Shown here piece after piece: positions 30,480 to 40,662 of a stretch of DNA of 64,000 bases. The notes beneath the pieces are model-generated. The model searched no databases. It was not told the origin of the DNA and saw only the letters and a list, made by a program, of their open reading frames with translations. The stretch covers positions 147,833,165 to 147,897,164 of the forward strand of contig NC_051063.1 in the NCBI RefSeq assembly GCF_004664715.2, in the 5' to 3' direction. Numbering within the stretch: the first letter of the stretch is position 1; each line of letters opens with the position of its first letter. The DNA comes from Peromyscus leucopus. Taxonomy: Eukaryota > Chordata > Mammalia > Rodentia > Cricetidae. Position numbers and translations under genes: made by a program.

Positions 30480-30825
30480 TGTTGCTGGAGGGCTTCTCTC
30501 CAGGTTCCACCAAGCCCCGCAGTCCCACAATCCATGTATAAAATAATCACTCAGACGCTTATATTACTTATAAACTGTATGACCGTAGCAGGCTTCTTGC
30601 TAACTGTTCTTATATCTTAAATTAACCCATTTTTATAAATCTATACCTTGCCACGTGGCTGGTGGCTTACCGGCGTCTTTACATGCTGCTTATCCTGGCG
30701 GTGGCTGCAGTGTCTCTCCTCCTTCTTCCTGTTTCCCCAATTCTCCTCTCTCCTTGTCCCGCCTATACTTCCTGTCTGGTCACTGGCCATCAGTGTTTTA
30801 TTTATATAGAGCGATATCCACAGCA
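30480..30825 (-). mobile_element. Muroid ERV solo LTR with perfect 6-bp duplication AATCAC
   Basis: The plus strand starts 'tgttgctggagggcttctct' and ends 'gcgatatccacagca', so on its own strand it reads TG...CA beginning 'tgctgtggatatcgc', as at 22232. 'aatcac' occurs at 30474-30479 and 30826-30831. Shared internal text is 'gccacgtggctggtggctta' (complement). It is a solo LTR. Confidence 0.92.
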
Positions 30826-30831
30826 AATCAC

Positions 30832-31438
30832 CCTACAAAAGACCACCCCGACATATACGAAAGCAAGAGTATTTATTTTTCCAGAGAACGTTCCAACATG
30901 CAGGGGTCAGCCACACATCAAAATGGCAATGACCACACAGGCGGCGGTGGGATCTGCCCTTTTCTGATTGGCAGGCTGCTGGGCTCTGAGCAAGCAGGGT
31001 GGAGGTGATGGTCCTGGCCTCACCTGAGGGCCTTGCCAAAAGCCAGGGCTGAGGCAAGTGGGAGCAGCCGGCCGGGCTTAGGCCCCGGCTCTGCGCCCAC
31101 ACTCACCTAAGGTACCCTGCCTCACCACAGCCAAGCCAGCTCTGGGCTGCGTCCTCGCTGGCTGCCACTTGTGCTGCCTCTGGGCACTGCAGACCATGGT
31201 GGTGTTGCTCCCCCACCCGGATTTGAATGACTGAAATACCCAGGAGCTTGTGCCCGGGGACCCAGGCAAGAGACTGCCCCCAAGGACAGGAAGCTGCAAG
31301 GTTGCTGCAGGATTCCCTGCCAGCCCAGATCGGCAGAGCCACTTCTGGACGTTCGGCCTGTTTTCTCATCGTTCATTGCCTCCTGGCCCCAGACACAGGT
31401 TTCGTGAAATCACCAGGAAAAGCATGACATAAGCAAAT
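30832..31438. other. Single-copy-looking DNA, no gene recognised
   Basis: About 600 bp, GC-richer than its surroundings, with overlapping frames up to about 117 codons on both strands. Some run in from the adjacent LTR. No domain or splice pair supports a gene. Confidence 0.4.
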
Positions 31439-31449
31439 GACATTTCTCT

Positions 31450-31636
31450 CTCTTTTTTTTTTAAAGATTTATTTATTTATTTATTATGTATACAGCATGT
31501 ATGACTGCAGGCCAGAAGAGGGCGCCAGATCTCATTACGGGTGGTTGTGAGCCACCATGTGGTTGCTGGGAATTGAACTCAGGACCTCCAGAAGAGCAGT
31601 CAGTGCTCTTAACCACTGAGCCATCTCTCCAGCCCC
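31450..31636 (-). mobile_element. B2 SINE, antisense, with 11-bp target duplication
   Basis: 'taaagatttatttatttatt', 'agagggcgccagatctcatt', 'ggaattgaactcaggacctc' and terminal 'gagccatctctccagcccc'. 'gacatttctct' flanks it at 31439-31449 and 31637-31647. Confidence 0.95.
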
Positions 31637-31647
31637 GACATTTCTCT

Positions 31648-32281
31648 TTTGCCTTCTATAAAACACTACTTATTATGTAAATATTGCCTCATAGATCTGC
31701 TTAAAATGGAAGCGACCAGTGGGGGTGGTGAAGGGTGTGACTTCAGGACTGCTAAGATCCTTCTCTGCAGGTGAGCAAGTGGAACTTTTAGCTTTGATTA
31801 TTACTAGAGTTACAAGACGGGGAGAACAGAAAAACAAATAGCGTTCAGAGAGTTGTTTTTAAAGTGCTTCAAGGTTTCCATTTTCACTGCCAAGGCAAAG
31901 GGCAACCCTGATTTCAGTCTCAGAGTCTGAGTCCAGGGGACGCAGAGACTTGGTCTGTCCACCTTGGGGGTGTTCCTGTGAACCAGCCCCTGTCTTCATC
32001 TAGAAGACCACCCCACGTGTTACCCACAAGAAGATTGCAACCCAGAGGGGACTTCGTGTGGAAGGGGTCCTAGCTTCAGCCCTTCCTAGAGCCCCACAAA
32101 GGATCGCAGGAAATGATGTCACCTCTTAGAAGATGGCATGGAGGTTATCGTGTAACTGTTTCCTCTCAGAACCTTCCATCTTGAAGGGAAGTTTGTTAAG
32201 ACATGGGGTGTAAATGGAAAGTCAAACAACAGGATATTTAGGGCAGCCTCTTTATAAGGAGGGGAAACAACTGAATGCTTG
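31648..32281. other. Single-copy-looking DNA, no gene seen
   Basis: About 630 bp without recognised repeats or exons. Confidence 0.45.
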
Positions 32282-32289
32282 TTTTAGGG

Positions 32290-32537
32290 CAGTGGTTGTC
32301 AACCGTCCTAATGCTGTGACCCTCGAATGCAGTTCTTCATGTTGTGGTGACCCCCCAACCACAAGATTATGTTTGTTACTACTTCATAATTACAATTTTG
32401 CTACTGTTATGAATTGTAATGTAAACATCTGTGTTTTCTCTGGTAAATATCTTTGGTCTTTGGCGACCCCTGTGAAAGGGTCATTTAAACAACCCCCCAA
32501 GAAGTCATGACCCACAGGTTAAGGTCAAATCCCACTG
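32290..32537 (+). mobile_element. URR1-type hAT DNA transposon, second copy
   Basis: Starts 'cagtggttgtcaaccgtcc' and ends 'aggtcaaatcccactg'. The interior has 'cttcatgttgtggtgacccc', 'tacaattttgctactgttat' and 'cctgtgaaagggtcattta'. Octamers 'ttttaggg' (32282-32289) and 'ttctaggg' (32538-32545) agree at 7 of 8, as expected for a hAT 8-bp duplication. Confidence 0.9.
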
Positions 32538-32559
32538 TTCTAGGGGGATTTGAAACACT

Positions 32560-33260
32560 TCATCTTTGCAGAGAAGCTAGTTAAGACAGGAAGTAAACAA
32601 CTCAAAATAGCTTCAGGAAGTCCCTGAAACTGACTGAATTTACTCGGCCCCTCCCTTTCTGAGAGTGTATAAGCAGGCTGGGCGGTGGTGGTGCACGCCT
32701 TTAATCCCAGCACTCGGGAGGCAGAGCCAGGCGGATCTCTGTGAGTTCGAGGCCAGCCTGGGCTACCAAGTGAGCTCCAGGAAAGGCGCAAAACTACGCA
32801 GAGAAACCCAGTCTCGAAAAACAAAACAAAACAAAACAAAAAAGAGAGAGTGTATAAGCAATAAAGAGACCTCACAGTCACTCTCAGACCTGCTGGGCTG
32901 CTTGGAAAACGCTGAGAGGGAGCAGCTTGGAAGAACGAGAGATCAGCCAAGTGGCCTGGAAGAAACAGTGTAGCCAAAAAGCTGGCACCTGAATTGTCTA
33001 GAAAAGGCTCAGACCAGCTGAGCCACCAGGAAAGGACACCCTCCAACCTGTCCTGTTAAGCTGCCTGAAGGCTGTGCAGCTTTTGGGAGCTGTCACTATG
33101 CTGGGAAGGGCTTTTTCATGCAGATGTCCATAAGTCATTTCTGCTCCTGTAGTAATCCCCTACTAATACTGTAAGTAACCCCAATAAAATGTGGGAGTTC
33201 ACCAAGCTGGGCTTTGGTCTGTCCTAGGTTTCCTTTCTGGGGTGAGTAGATAGATGTTGG
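32560..33260 (+). mobile_element. Probable rodent LTR-type element, split by a B1
   Basis: A TATA-like 'gagagtgtataagca' is interrupted by the B1 at 32676-32845. A polyadenylation-type 'accccaataaaatgtgggag' at about 33178-33197 is followed by 'gctttggtctgtcctaggtt'. The layout fits a solo LTR, but the ends and family are not confirmed. Confidence 0.4.
32676..32845 (+). mobile_element. B1 SINE (cricetid type), sense, 15-bp target duplication
   Basis: 'ggctgggcggtggtggtgca', 'ggctaccaagtgagctccag', 'aaaggcgcaaaactacgcag' and a (CAAAA)n tail. 'gagagtgtataagca' flanks it perfectly at 32661-32675 and 32846-32860, so it is young. Confidence 0.97.
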
Positions 33261-34516
33261 TTCATGTCTCCTTGGAAACAGTCACCCAATAGAGGCAGAG
33301 CTTGATTTGGGTACCCATGGCTGCTTCATCTCCTTTTATTCCCCCCCCCTTCCCCCGTGGTCCCTGCTAGGGCACACACTGATCTGAGCTCACACTGATG
33401 GGTGAGGCTTTGATGTTACACTGGACTATGTAGGGATTGCCCTGGCTGAGTTCTCTTCATGAATGAATAGCTCTGCAGTCCTGTGCCTCTCTGGTAGCGT
33501 AAGAGAGTGTGAGTATTGACTTTCACTTCTAGCAGTCGTGCAGAGTCTTCCTGTTGCACTGAGATCCTGAAGGACAGAAGGGCCTCACTGTTTCCCAGTG
33601 CTCTGTAGGAGCGTGCCGTATGTTACTCTGTGCCGACCCAACGGTTGTCTCACAGGATCGGCCCTTGGATTGTGTCAGCCTTGGTGCCTCGTTTGCTGCT
33701 TGTAGTTTCCAGTGTCGCCATCTTTGCTCTTTTCTGAAAACTGAGGAAACATTCTCTGGCTCCCGTTTCCTGACAGCTGCCCGTGTCTGCCCCATGGGAA
33801 GCCACACCAGCAGCGGCCTGGTGGAAGTAGGCATTGCTTTTCATTTCCATGACCATGGTCTCCGTGAGCGTTGAAATTGTTCCCAATGCATTTGCCCATC
33901 TCCAGCCTTTTCCAGCTTAAAGACCCTGGTTGATAGCTGAAGAATTCAGCAAAATAGTGTATTTTCTTTTTGATGAACTTCCCACTTTATTTAGTTTCAA
34001 ATGTTTGATAACAATCGTTCCTTTTTAAATAGGAAAACTCTCCTATTTTGGAAGCAGGGGACCCCAGCCATTTTCTGTTTTGTAGACTTTTCCATTGGCA
34101 TGGTGGACTCGGGTGGCCCTCCAGTCCACTGTAGACTCTCTTCTGTTTTTTCTCAGTGAAGTATGCCACTGAGGATCTGAGCAATTCTGAATGGAAGTGG
34201 CAGAGGAGAAAAGAGTATCTCTTAACAGCAGAAAGAGGGTGGAAGAACTTAAGATTGCCTTGTCCAGGTGGGACTCGAGAAAAAAGCACCCAATCTGCTA
34301 TCCTTTTCTCCCGTGAACGATTTAGAGATGAGTGGGGAATGCCTTGGAGCACTGGGTCTCTGCTGTAGCTTCGGATGGATACCTGAGTGTCAGCCCACAT
34401 CGAGGGAGAGGCCAGGGCCCAGGGTGCTGCCTTGTCGGGTTCCTGTGGTTTGGCTGCATGTGAAGCCTCACTCATTCTCTGTGATGATACTGGGGAAATC
34501 AGGCTGTGCCTTTGGG

Positions 34517-34518
<2 letters not shown>
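33261..34518. other. Single-copy-looking DNA with an exon-like segment at 34157-34267
   Basis: About 1.25 kb without recognised repeats, so it is one of the cleaner stretches. Overlapping frames exist around 33530-33900 on both strands with no known domain. The exon-like segment is described as its own entry. Confidence 0.45.
34157..34267 (+). other. Exon-like segment, 111 nt, unproven
   Basis: It is preceded by a strong pyrimidine tract and acceptor ('cttctgttttttctcag') and followed by a plausible donor (CCAG then gtggga). Its length is a multiple of three. One frame is open throughout and runs on beyond both edges, reading KYATEDLSNSEWKWQ and further. I do not recognise the peptide, and no neighbouring exon is apparent. 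It could be a chance pseudo-exon. Confidence 0.2.
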
Positions 34519-34571
<53 letters not shown>

Positions 34572-34707
34572 GAGACAGGGTTTCCCTGTGTAGCTCTGCG
34601 CCTTTCCTGGAACTCACTCTGTAGACCAGGCTGGCCTCAAACTCACAAAGATCCACTGCCTCTGCCTCCCGAGTGCTGGAATTCAATGCGCCACCACTGC
34701 CTGGCCT
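34519..34707 (-). mobile_element. B1 SINE, antisense, with (TC)n tail
   Basis: Pure (TC)n at 34519-34567 is the expanded complement of the A-rich tail. The body follows: 'gagacagggtttccctgtgt', 'cgcctttcctggaactcact' and 'gtagaccaggctggcctcaa'. Confidence 0.92.
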
Positions 34708-35554
34708 CCTTACTCTCTTAAATGAAAGAATTTCAGGATGGATTCTCAAATGGAAGCACAAAGGCAACTTTTTATTAGATAGAGTTCACAAGAAGCACCA
34801 CAGGGCAGGAAAGCTGTAAAACCTCAGCTGCTGCCCGGAGGAGGAGAGTGGAGGAAAGAAGGAGAAGGGTAACACCATTTAAGATGACGTGGGAGAGGTG
34901 GGTGTCAGACATGTGGCAGACAAGCAGCCACATGTCAGGGAGGGAGGGGCACGTCCAAGAAAGAATAAGGAAGCCCAAAACGTTGGTGGGAAAGCCCAAA
35001 GTGTTAAGGAAAGCATGCTTAGAAAAGAGATAGGAAAAAAGGAATAGTCACACTTTTCAGCATAATTTAGAAAAGTGGGCAGATTTATAATCCTACATGG
35101 CTGTGGTCCATGACTTCTGCCCTAGAAGCAGGGTTCTGGGAAGCAAAAGTACAGTACCTCACTAATTGACAAATTAGTCTTCCTATTCTTTAGCATGTCT
35201 TAAACCTTCCTAGGGTTGCTCACTTAGCCAGAGTAACTGAACCAGCCCAGCTGGAATGTTCGGTCTCCACCCAGGTCAGACATTTTATTCTCTTGATTGA
35301 GAGCTTTTATATAGCTGCAAGAGAGTCTGAGAAGCACATGGGTGGCCGCGAGCAGTGACCGCGAGGGGCTGCTGTCCTGCCCAAGGACTGTTGTCCTTAT
35401 TAGTGCTTGAAAGTGATATTTGGTTCACATTCCGTTTCAACTTATAGAACTTGTTATTCAGCCAGTAAAACAAATTATACTTACAAAAATGTGACTGATT
35501 GTTGATTTGATTTTATTCACTGGATTTCCTTTAAACATTAAATAAACTGGGGGA
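34708..35554. other. Single-copy-looking DNA, no gene seen
   Basis: About 850 bp. Complemented polyadenylation-like 'aactttttattagatagagt' near 34770 could mark an old LTR, but nothing else confirms it. Confidence 0.4.
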
Positions 35555-35755
35555 ATTTTGCTTTATTTTTATGTGTATGGGTGTTTTTGCTTGCATGTAT
35601 GTATTCATGTGCACTATATGCATGTCTGGTGTTCAGGGACATCAGAGAGGGCATGAATCTCCTGGAACTGGAGTTATGAATGTTTGTGAACCACCATGAG
35701 GGTACTGGGAATCAAAAGTGGGTCCATTACAAGAGCTGCCATCTCTCCAGTCCCA
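35555..35755 (-). mobile_element. B3-type SINE, antisense
   Basis: 'tttatttttatgtgtatggg', 'atctcctggaactggagtta', 'gaaccaccatgagggtactg' and terminal 'gctgccatctctccagtccc'. Confidence 0.87.
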
Positions 35756-35784
35756 AATTTCCTCCAAACATTTAATGTGCATTT

Positions 35785-36045
35785 AATTTTTTCTTGTTTT
35801 TTATTAAGAAAATTTTTATTCATTTTAACATACCAACCACAGATCCCCTTCTCTTCCCTCCTCCCACCCCTCCAGCCACCCCCACAACCCACTCTCCCAT
35901 TTCCTCCTCCAACAAGGTAAGGCCTCCCGTGGGGAGTCAGCAGAGCCTGATACATTCAGTTGAGGCAGGACCAAGCCCTCCCCCTGCATCAAGGTTGTGC
36001 AAGGTGTCCATCCTACCCATAGGTAGTGGGCTCCAAAAGCCAACT
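35785..36045 (-). mobile_element. Rodent L1 3'-end-type fragment, antisense
   Basis: 'ttcattttaacataccaacc', 'ccccttctcttccctcctcc', 'caaggtaaggcctcccgtgg', 'gttgaggcaggaccaagccc' and 'tgggctccaaaagccaactc' are in the order of a very common rodent L1-associated sequence. Assignment to the L1 3' end is from memory. Confidence 0.65.
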
Positions 36046-36096
36046 CATAAAGTGCATTTAATTTTTAAGCATTTACATTTTAAAATATTCATTTAG

Positions 36097-36265
36097 CTGG
36101 TGGCGGTAGTGGTGGCGCACACCTTTAATTCCAGCACTTGGGAAGCAGAGGCAGGTGGATCTCTGTGAGTTCGAGGCCAGCCTGGTCTACAGAGTGAGTT
36201 CCAGGACAGCCAGAGCTGTTGTTACACAGAGAAACCCTGTTTGATGAAAAAACAAAAACAAAACA
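36097..36265 (+). mobile_element. B1 SINE, sense
   Basis: 'ggtggcggtagtggtggcgc', 'ggatctctgtgagttcgagg', 'gtctacagagtgagttccag' and a CAAAA tail. Confidence 0.93.
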
Positions 36266-36279
36266 CTTAATTTACATTT

Positions 36280-36281
<2 letters not shown>

Positions 36282-36331
<50 letters not shown>
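36282..36331. repeat. (TG)n microsatellite
   Basis: 50 bp of pure GT/TG just downstream of the B1 tail. Confidence 0.97.
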
Positions 36332-36333
<2 letters not shown>

Positions 36334-38137
36334 GGTTGTACGTGTGTACGAATGTCTTGGGTGTGTGTGCCTGTGCCTGGGCATAGGGAGGTTGAAACAG
36401 TATGCCGGGTGTCTATCACTTTCCACCTTACTGCCTAGAGAAAGTGTCTCTCACTTAACCTATTTGAGTTCTGATTTTGTTTTTGGTTTTCTTCTTGTTT
36501 GTTTGTTGAGGATTCCCAGCTGCTAACTCTTGGGATCTGCCGTCTCTCCCCATAGGCTGGCATTCCAGGCAAGCACAGCCTTGCCCAGCATTTTCCATAG
36601 GTACTGGGGATTCAAACTCGGTCCTTATCATTGCAGAGCAGGTGTTTTTACTAAGGAACCGTTTCCCCAGGCCCATGGCGGGTTCTGTAGATGTCACTAA
36701 ACCTTAAATGACAATCACTCAGGATGATCTTGTGCTCGGCACTAAAGCAACGCACGCACGCTGTGGGTTCCATTGTGAGGCCTGCCGTCCTCTTTATGTT
36801 CCAGGGCATGGTTACCCTGCTGCAGGAGCAGACTGCAGCTCTGGTCTTGGCAGCTAGAGTCTTTGGCCTTCTGCTGAGCACATTTTCTGGGCATTCAAAG
36901 CCTATAGCACCGGATTAGATCCAGCTACTCTGTGGCCTCACCGAGCTCTGCGCTCCTATTATTCCTCTTGGAGTTTTAGCCCCACTCTAGAGTTTCGCTG
37001 GTGACATGGCATTGCGGCCCACATTCCTCTCATGCCTCTGCCACGTGCTGCTGTCATTCTGATGACAAGAGTGAAACTGGATGGAGGCGCCGTGGCATTG
37101 GGGGATGCTAAGCCAGAGCCTGGGCAGAAAGAGACTGTGGTTCCGGGGAGTGTAGCGAAGGCAGAAACAGGGTAGTACTTTTATTCGGAATGCTTGTGTG
37201 TTGCTCACCCATTTTAATAACTAAACTATTGTTTTTGCACTTAAATTACTCCCTCATGACTTTAAATATGAGGACTCTTTAATGTGTACTCAATTCATAG
37301 TCAGGTGTTTCTTTTCCAACTTCATTTGGGCGGGGGCGGGGGGATGGAAACATTGGGATGTTCTGGGAATTAATTTTAAGTGTCCACTTTGAAATGATTG
37401 TTAATACTGATAGCAGATGTGAAGCAACCGTTTCCCGTGGTTGTGGAAATAAACACTGGAGGTACAGTTCAAGCTCTCCAGTGAATGTTGTTTAAATTGG
37501 AAGGAAAAGAGAAGAAAAAAATCAATCAAAACTTGAATAAAAATAGGAAGAGAAAGAGGCTGAAGAAGAGTCTGCAGCCGGTGCAGGAGCTTAAGGTACA
37601 ACAGAGCGGAGAAACCGCTCCTTCCGGGGTGGGGGGTAGAAGGGGCTGGAGAGGTCTGCAGCTGGTCCTTTTCCTTAGTCACGAGGGGAGTGGCCTCTTT
37701 GTCGTGGATTAGGGGGCTGTTCCCGTGTGAGATTCAGTGGCCAGTTTGTCTTTTGTGGTGCCCTGGTATTGTCTTTTATCCAGTAGATCTTTCCCCCGTG
37801 ATCAAAGCTGGAGGCAGATTTTGTACGTTGTGGGCAGGGGAAGAGAGACACTCAGAGTAACAGGCCCTGTGCCCCATAGGGTGAGGATATAAGAACCTGT
37901 CGTCTCTTGTACCCGTGAGAGTCCCTATTTCTGTTTCAATACTAGAGTAACAGTCTGTGGCTTTACACTTTTATCTGTTGAACAAATTCAAGACCTTGAA
38001 CAAAACTTACAGAAGAAGATGTAGTAGGTACAGATCAGAGTTGGGAGGCACTCACTGAAGTTTTCACATTCTTGTGTTCCGGAGCAGTGAACTGGTCAGG
38101 GTCCCATGGATAGTGATGGGAGTGGAGGAAGCTTATT
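36332..38137. other. Mostly single-copy-looking DNA, no gene recognised
   Basis: About 1.8 kb. A decayed antisense SINE may lie at 36580-36675 ('actggggattcaaactcggt', 'aaggaaccgtttccccaggc'). 37200-37500 is AT-rich with no repeat recognised. The region just before 38138 ('ggaagcttattaag') resembles LTR-like text seen at 46680. No exon is supported. Confidence 0.45.
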
Positions 38138-38149
38138 AAGAAAAGATCA

Positions 38150-38318
38150 GCCGGGCGGTGGTGGCGCACGCCTTTAATCCCAGCACTCGGGAGGCAGAGC
38201 CAGGCGGATCTCTGTGAGTTCGAGGCCAGCCTGGGCTACCAAGTGAGCTCCAGGAAAGGCGCAAAGCTACGCAGAGAAACCCTGGCTCGAAAAACCAAAA
38301 AAAAAAAAAAAGAAAAAA
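38150..38318 (+). mobile_element. B1 SINE (cricetid type), sense, 12-bp target duplication
   Basis: Full-length: 'gccgggcggtggtggcgcac', 'ggctaccaagtgagctccag', 'aaaggcgcaaagctacgcag' and an A-rich tail. 'aagaaaagatca' flanks it at 38138-38149 and 38319-38330. Its low divergence suggests a young insertion. Confidence 0.97.
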
Positions 38319-38589
38319 AAGAAAAGATCAAAGGGACTCCCAAGCGCACAAGTCTGCTAGCGAACTGAGAAAGACAGACAGACAGTCCAGTGGGCACCCG
38401 CTTAGACTCCAGCTCCTTAGGCCCTGGAAAGACGCTTGGCCCAGGTACACATGGTTAATATCAGAAGTAGAGATCAATTATTGATAAACAGAAAGGCTGG
38501 GGATGGGAGTGAGCTAATGTGCCGGGAAAAGCATACACTCAGAGCACTGGGCCATGAGTCTCGGGACCCTTCATAAGTCATTTATCTAG

Positions 38590-39196
38590 ACCCCGCCCTT
38601 CCACGTGTGTGTATTGCTGGCTGTTTGTTGCATGTAGCCCAGATGGGGAAGGCTTCCTGTCTTTTTCTGCCAATTGACTTCTTACGTTTGTTAATCTTGA
38701 TGGCCATCTCTACCCAGTCTTATGATAAGATAAAAAGGGAGATTTTTGAATCTATTTTAAAAAGGAATTTCTTCTTTTACATAGAATAAGTAATGAAATT
38801 TTTTGTCTGAATTTGTCAAATGTTACTGGACTGGACATTGTTTTATATTATTGGAGTTTTTTAATCTGAATCTGTCAAATGTTAATGGACTAGACATTGT
38901 TAATGTAATCGTTTTGTTTTTGGTTTTTTTTTTTTTTTTTTTTGGTATTTTTCGAGACCAGGGTTTCTCTGTGTAGCTTTGCGCCTTTCCTGGGACTCAT
39001 TTGGTAGTCCAGGCTGGCCTCGAACTCACAGAGATCCACCTGGCTCTGCCTCCCTAGTGCTAGGATTAAAGGCGTGCGCCACCACCGCCCGGCGTTAATA
39101 TAATCTTGACTGTGTATATATTGTATATACTTATTGGATAGTTTTTCTTGTATTAGTTATAAGCTTTTTTTAAATTTTAGACAAAAAGAGGGGAAA
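38590..39196 (+). mobile_element. Endogenous retrovirus internal 3' end with polypurine tract
   Basis: The purine run 'aaaaagaggggaaa' (39183-39196) lies immediately before the LTR at 39197, as a retroviral polypurine tract should. Upstream AT-rich sequence carries two related 37-bp segments 59 bp apart (38806 and 38865, 'gtcaaatgttactggactgg' type). A B1 (38911-39093) interrupts it. The left limit is uncertain and no intact viral gene is present. Confidence 0.65.
38911..39093 (-). mobile_element. B1 SINE, antisense, inside ERV 3' end
   Basis: T-rich tail, 'gggtttctctgtgtagcttt', 'ggtagtccaggctggcctcg' and 'gcgtgcgccaccaccgcccg'. 'gttaatgtaatc' (38899-38910) and 'gttaatataatc' (39094-39105) match at 11 of 12. 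Confidence 0.95.
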
Positions 39197-39689
39197 TGTG
39201 GTGGTATTGTGTTCCCCGAAATATTGTGCACGCTAATAAACTTATCTGGGGTCAGAGACAGAACAGCCACAATATTAAACATAGAGGTCAGGCAGTGGTA
39301 GCACACGCCTTTAATCCTAGCATTCCAGAGGCAGAAATCCATGTGTTCAAGGATACAGCCAAGCATGGTGACTCACGCCTTTAATCTCAGAAAGTGAGCC
39401 TTTAACACCAGGGAGTGATGGTAGAAAGCAGAAAGGTATACAAGGCGTGAGGACCAGAAACTAGAAGCTTTTAGCTGGTTAAGCTTCAGGCTTTCGAGTA
39501 GCAGTTCAGCTGAGAGCCATTGAGATGAGGACACAGAAGCTTCCAGTCTGAGGAAACAAGACCAGCTGAGAAGTTGGCCAGGTGAGGTTAGCTGTAGCTT
39601 GTTCTGTCTCTCTGATCTTCCAGTGTTCACCCCAATAGCTGGCCTCAGGTTTGATTTTATTAATAAGAACTGTTAAGATTCCTGCTACA
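39197..39689 (+). mobile_element. ERV 3' LTR (same family as 23967-24479)
   Basis: Starts 'tgtggtggtattgtgttccc' directly after a polypurine tract and ends 'aagattcctgctaca'. It contains 'ctaataaacttatctggggt' and B1-like modules ('cacacgcctttaatcctagc', 'actcacgcctttaatctcag'). The downstream hexamer cagtct is not matched upstream, as expected for a 3' LTR of a truncated provirus. Confidence 0.85.
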
Positions 39690-39954
39690 CAGTCTCTGCT
39701 CTCCTTCCTGCCACAGTTCTTCCTGAAAGCTGTGGTCCTAAATCTTGAGCAGAAGGGTCTTCTGTGCTGATGAGTGGCATGGTCCCTGCCTCAGAGGGAT
39801 CAGGAAACTCTCTGGCTACGTTATCTATTGGCTAGAGAGGTTTTTGGTTTCCTGTAGTCGGCATTGGCTAGACTCCCTGCATCAGAAGGATGATGACAAC
39901 TTGATATTGTCACTTATCCTGGAAGACACAAAAAAAATACAAGGCCTATAAATT
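39690..39954. other. Single-copy-looking DNA, no gene seen
   Basis: About 265 bp, nothing recognised. Confidence 0.4.
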
Positions 39955-40078
39955 CAACTCCCAGAACCCGCACAGTGGAAGGAGAGAACTTATTCCCATA
40001 AATTGTCTTCTGACCTCCACATGCATACCATGGCACACACACACCCTCCCCAACCAATACAAATCAATAAATATGAAA
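39955..40078 (+). mobile_element. B3-type SINE, sense, 5' truncated
   Basis: 'tcaactcccagaacccgcac', 'gtcttctgacctccacatgc' and 'caatacaaatcaataaatat' match the 3' two-thirds of B3. Confidence 0.78.
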
Positions 40079-40467
40079 AATATTTTTTAAATAGAAGATC
40101 TCAGCAAGAGTTAGTAATGAATTCCCCTCCCCCATCCCCAGGAAGAGCCAGGAAGGTTGTGGCCTTGCTCTTAGGAGTGTGATCCCTTGGGCTATTAGAA
40201 AACAAACAGACAAACTGATGACTCTCTGTTGAAAATGTGGTGAAACACACAAGGGCGATTTTGAAAAGGAATCCAGTGGTGCGTAAGATCGAGAGGAAAA
40301 TAGCTATTGGATGAAGTATGGCTTAAGATGAAGTGTGCTTGTCACCAGTGACAGATGTGCAGACATAATTTTGGATTGTAGTTGTGGCTGTGATGGCCTG
40401 CCTGGTGTGTCTGGGGAAGCCTGTCAGGTCGAGTCATCATCTCTTTGTTTTCTTTTTTAGTTTTTGG
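40079..40467. other. Single-copy-looking DNA, no gene seen
   Basis: About 390 bp, nothing recognised. Confidence 0.4.
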
Positions 40468-40662
40468 GGTTTTTTAGACTTATTTATGTGTAGGAGTGTG
40501 TTTGCCTGCATGTATGTATACATGCATGCCTAGTGCCAGCGAAAGCCAGGAGAGGGAACTGAATGGTTGTGAACTGCCACCATGTTGATGCTGGGAATTG
40601 AACCCTGGTCCTCTCGAAGAGCAGCCAGTGCTCTTAACTGCTGAGCCATCTCTCCAGCCCCC
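40468..40662 (-). mobile_element. B3/B2-type SINE, antisense
   Basis: 'gtgtgtttgcctgcatgtat', 'gttgatgctgggaattgaac', 'ctctcgaagagcagccagtg' and terminal 'gagccatctctccagccccc'. Confidence 0.93.

Noticed and set aside
38715..38720. Upstream 'cagtct' considered as the partner of the hexamer following the 39197 LTR
   Set aside because: No LTR begins there, and a 6-mer match within 500 bp is easily due to chance.
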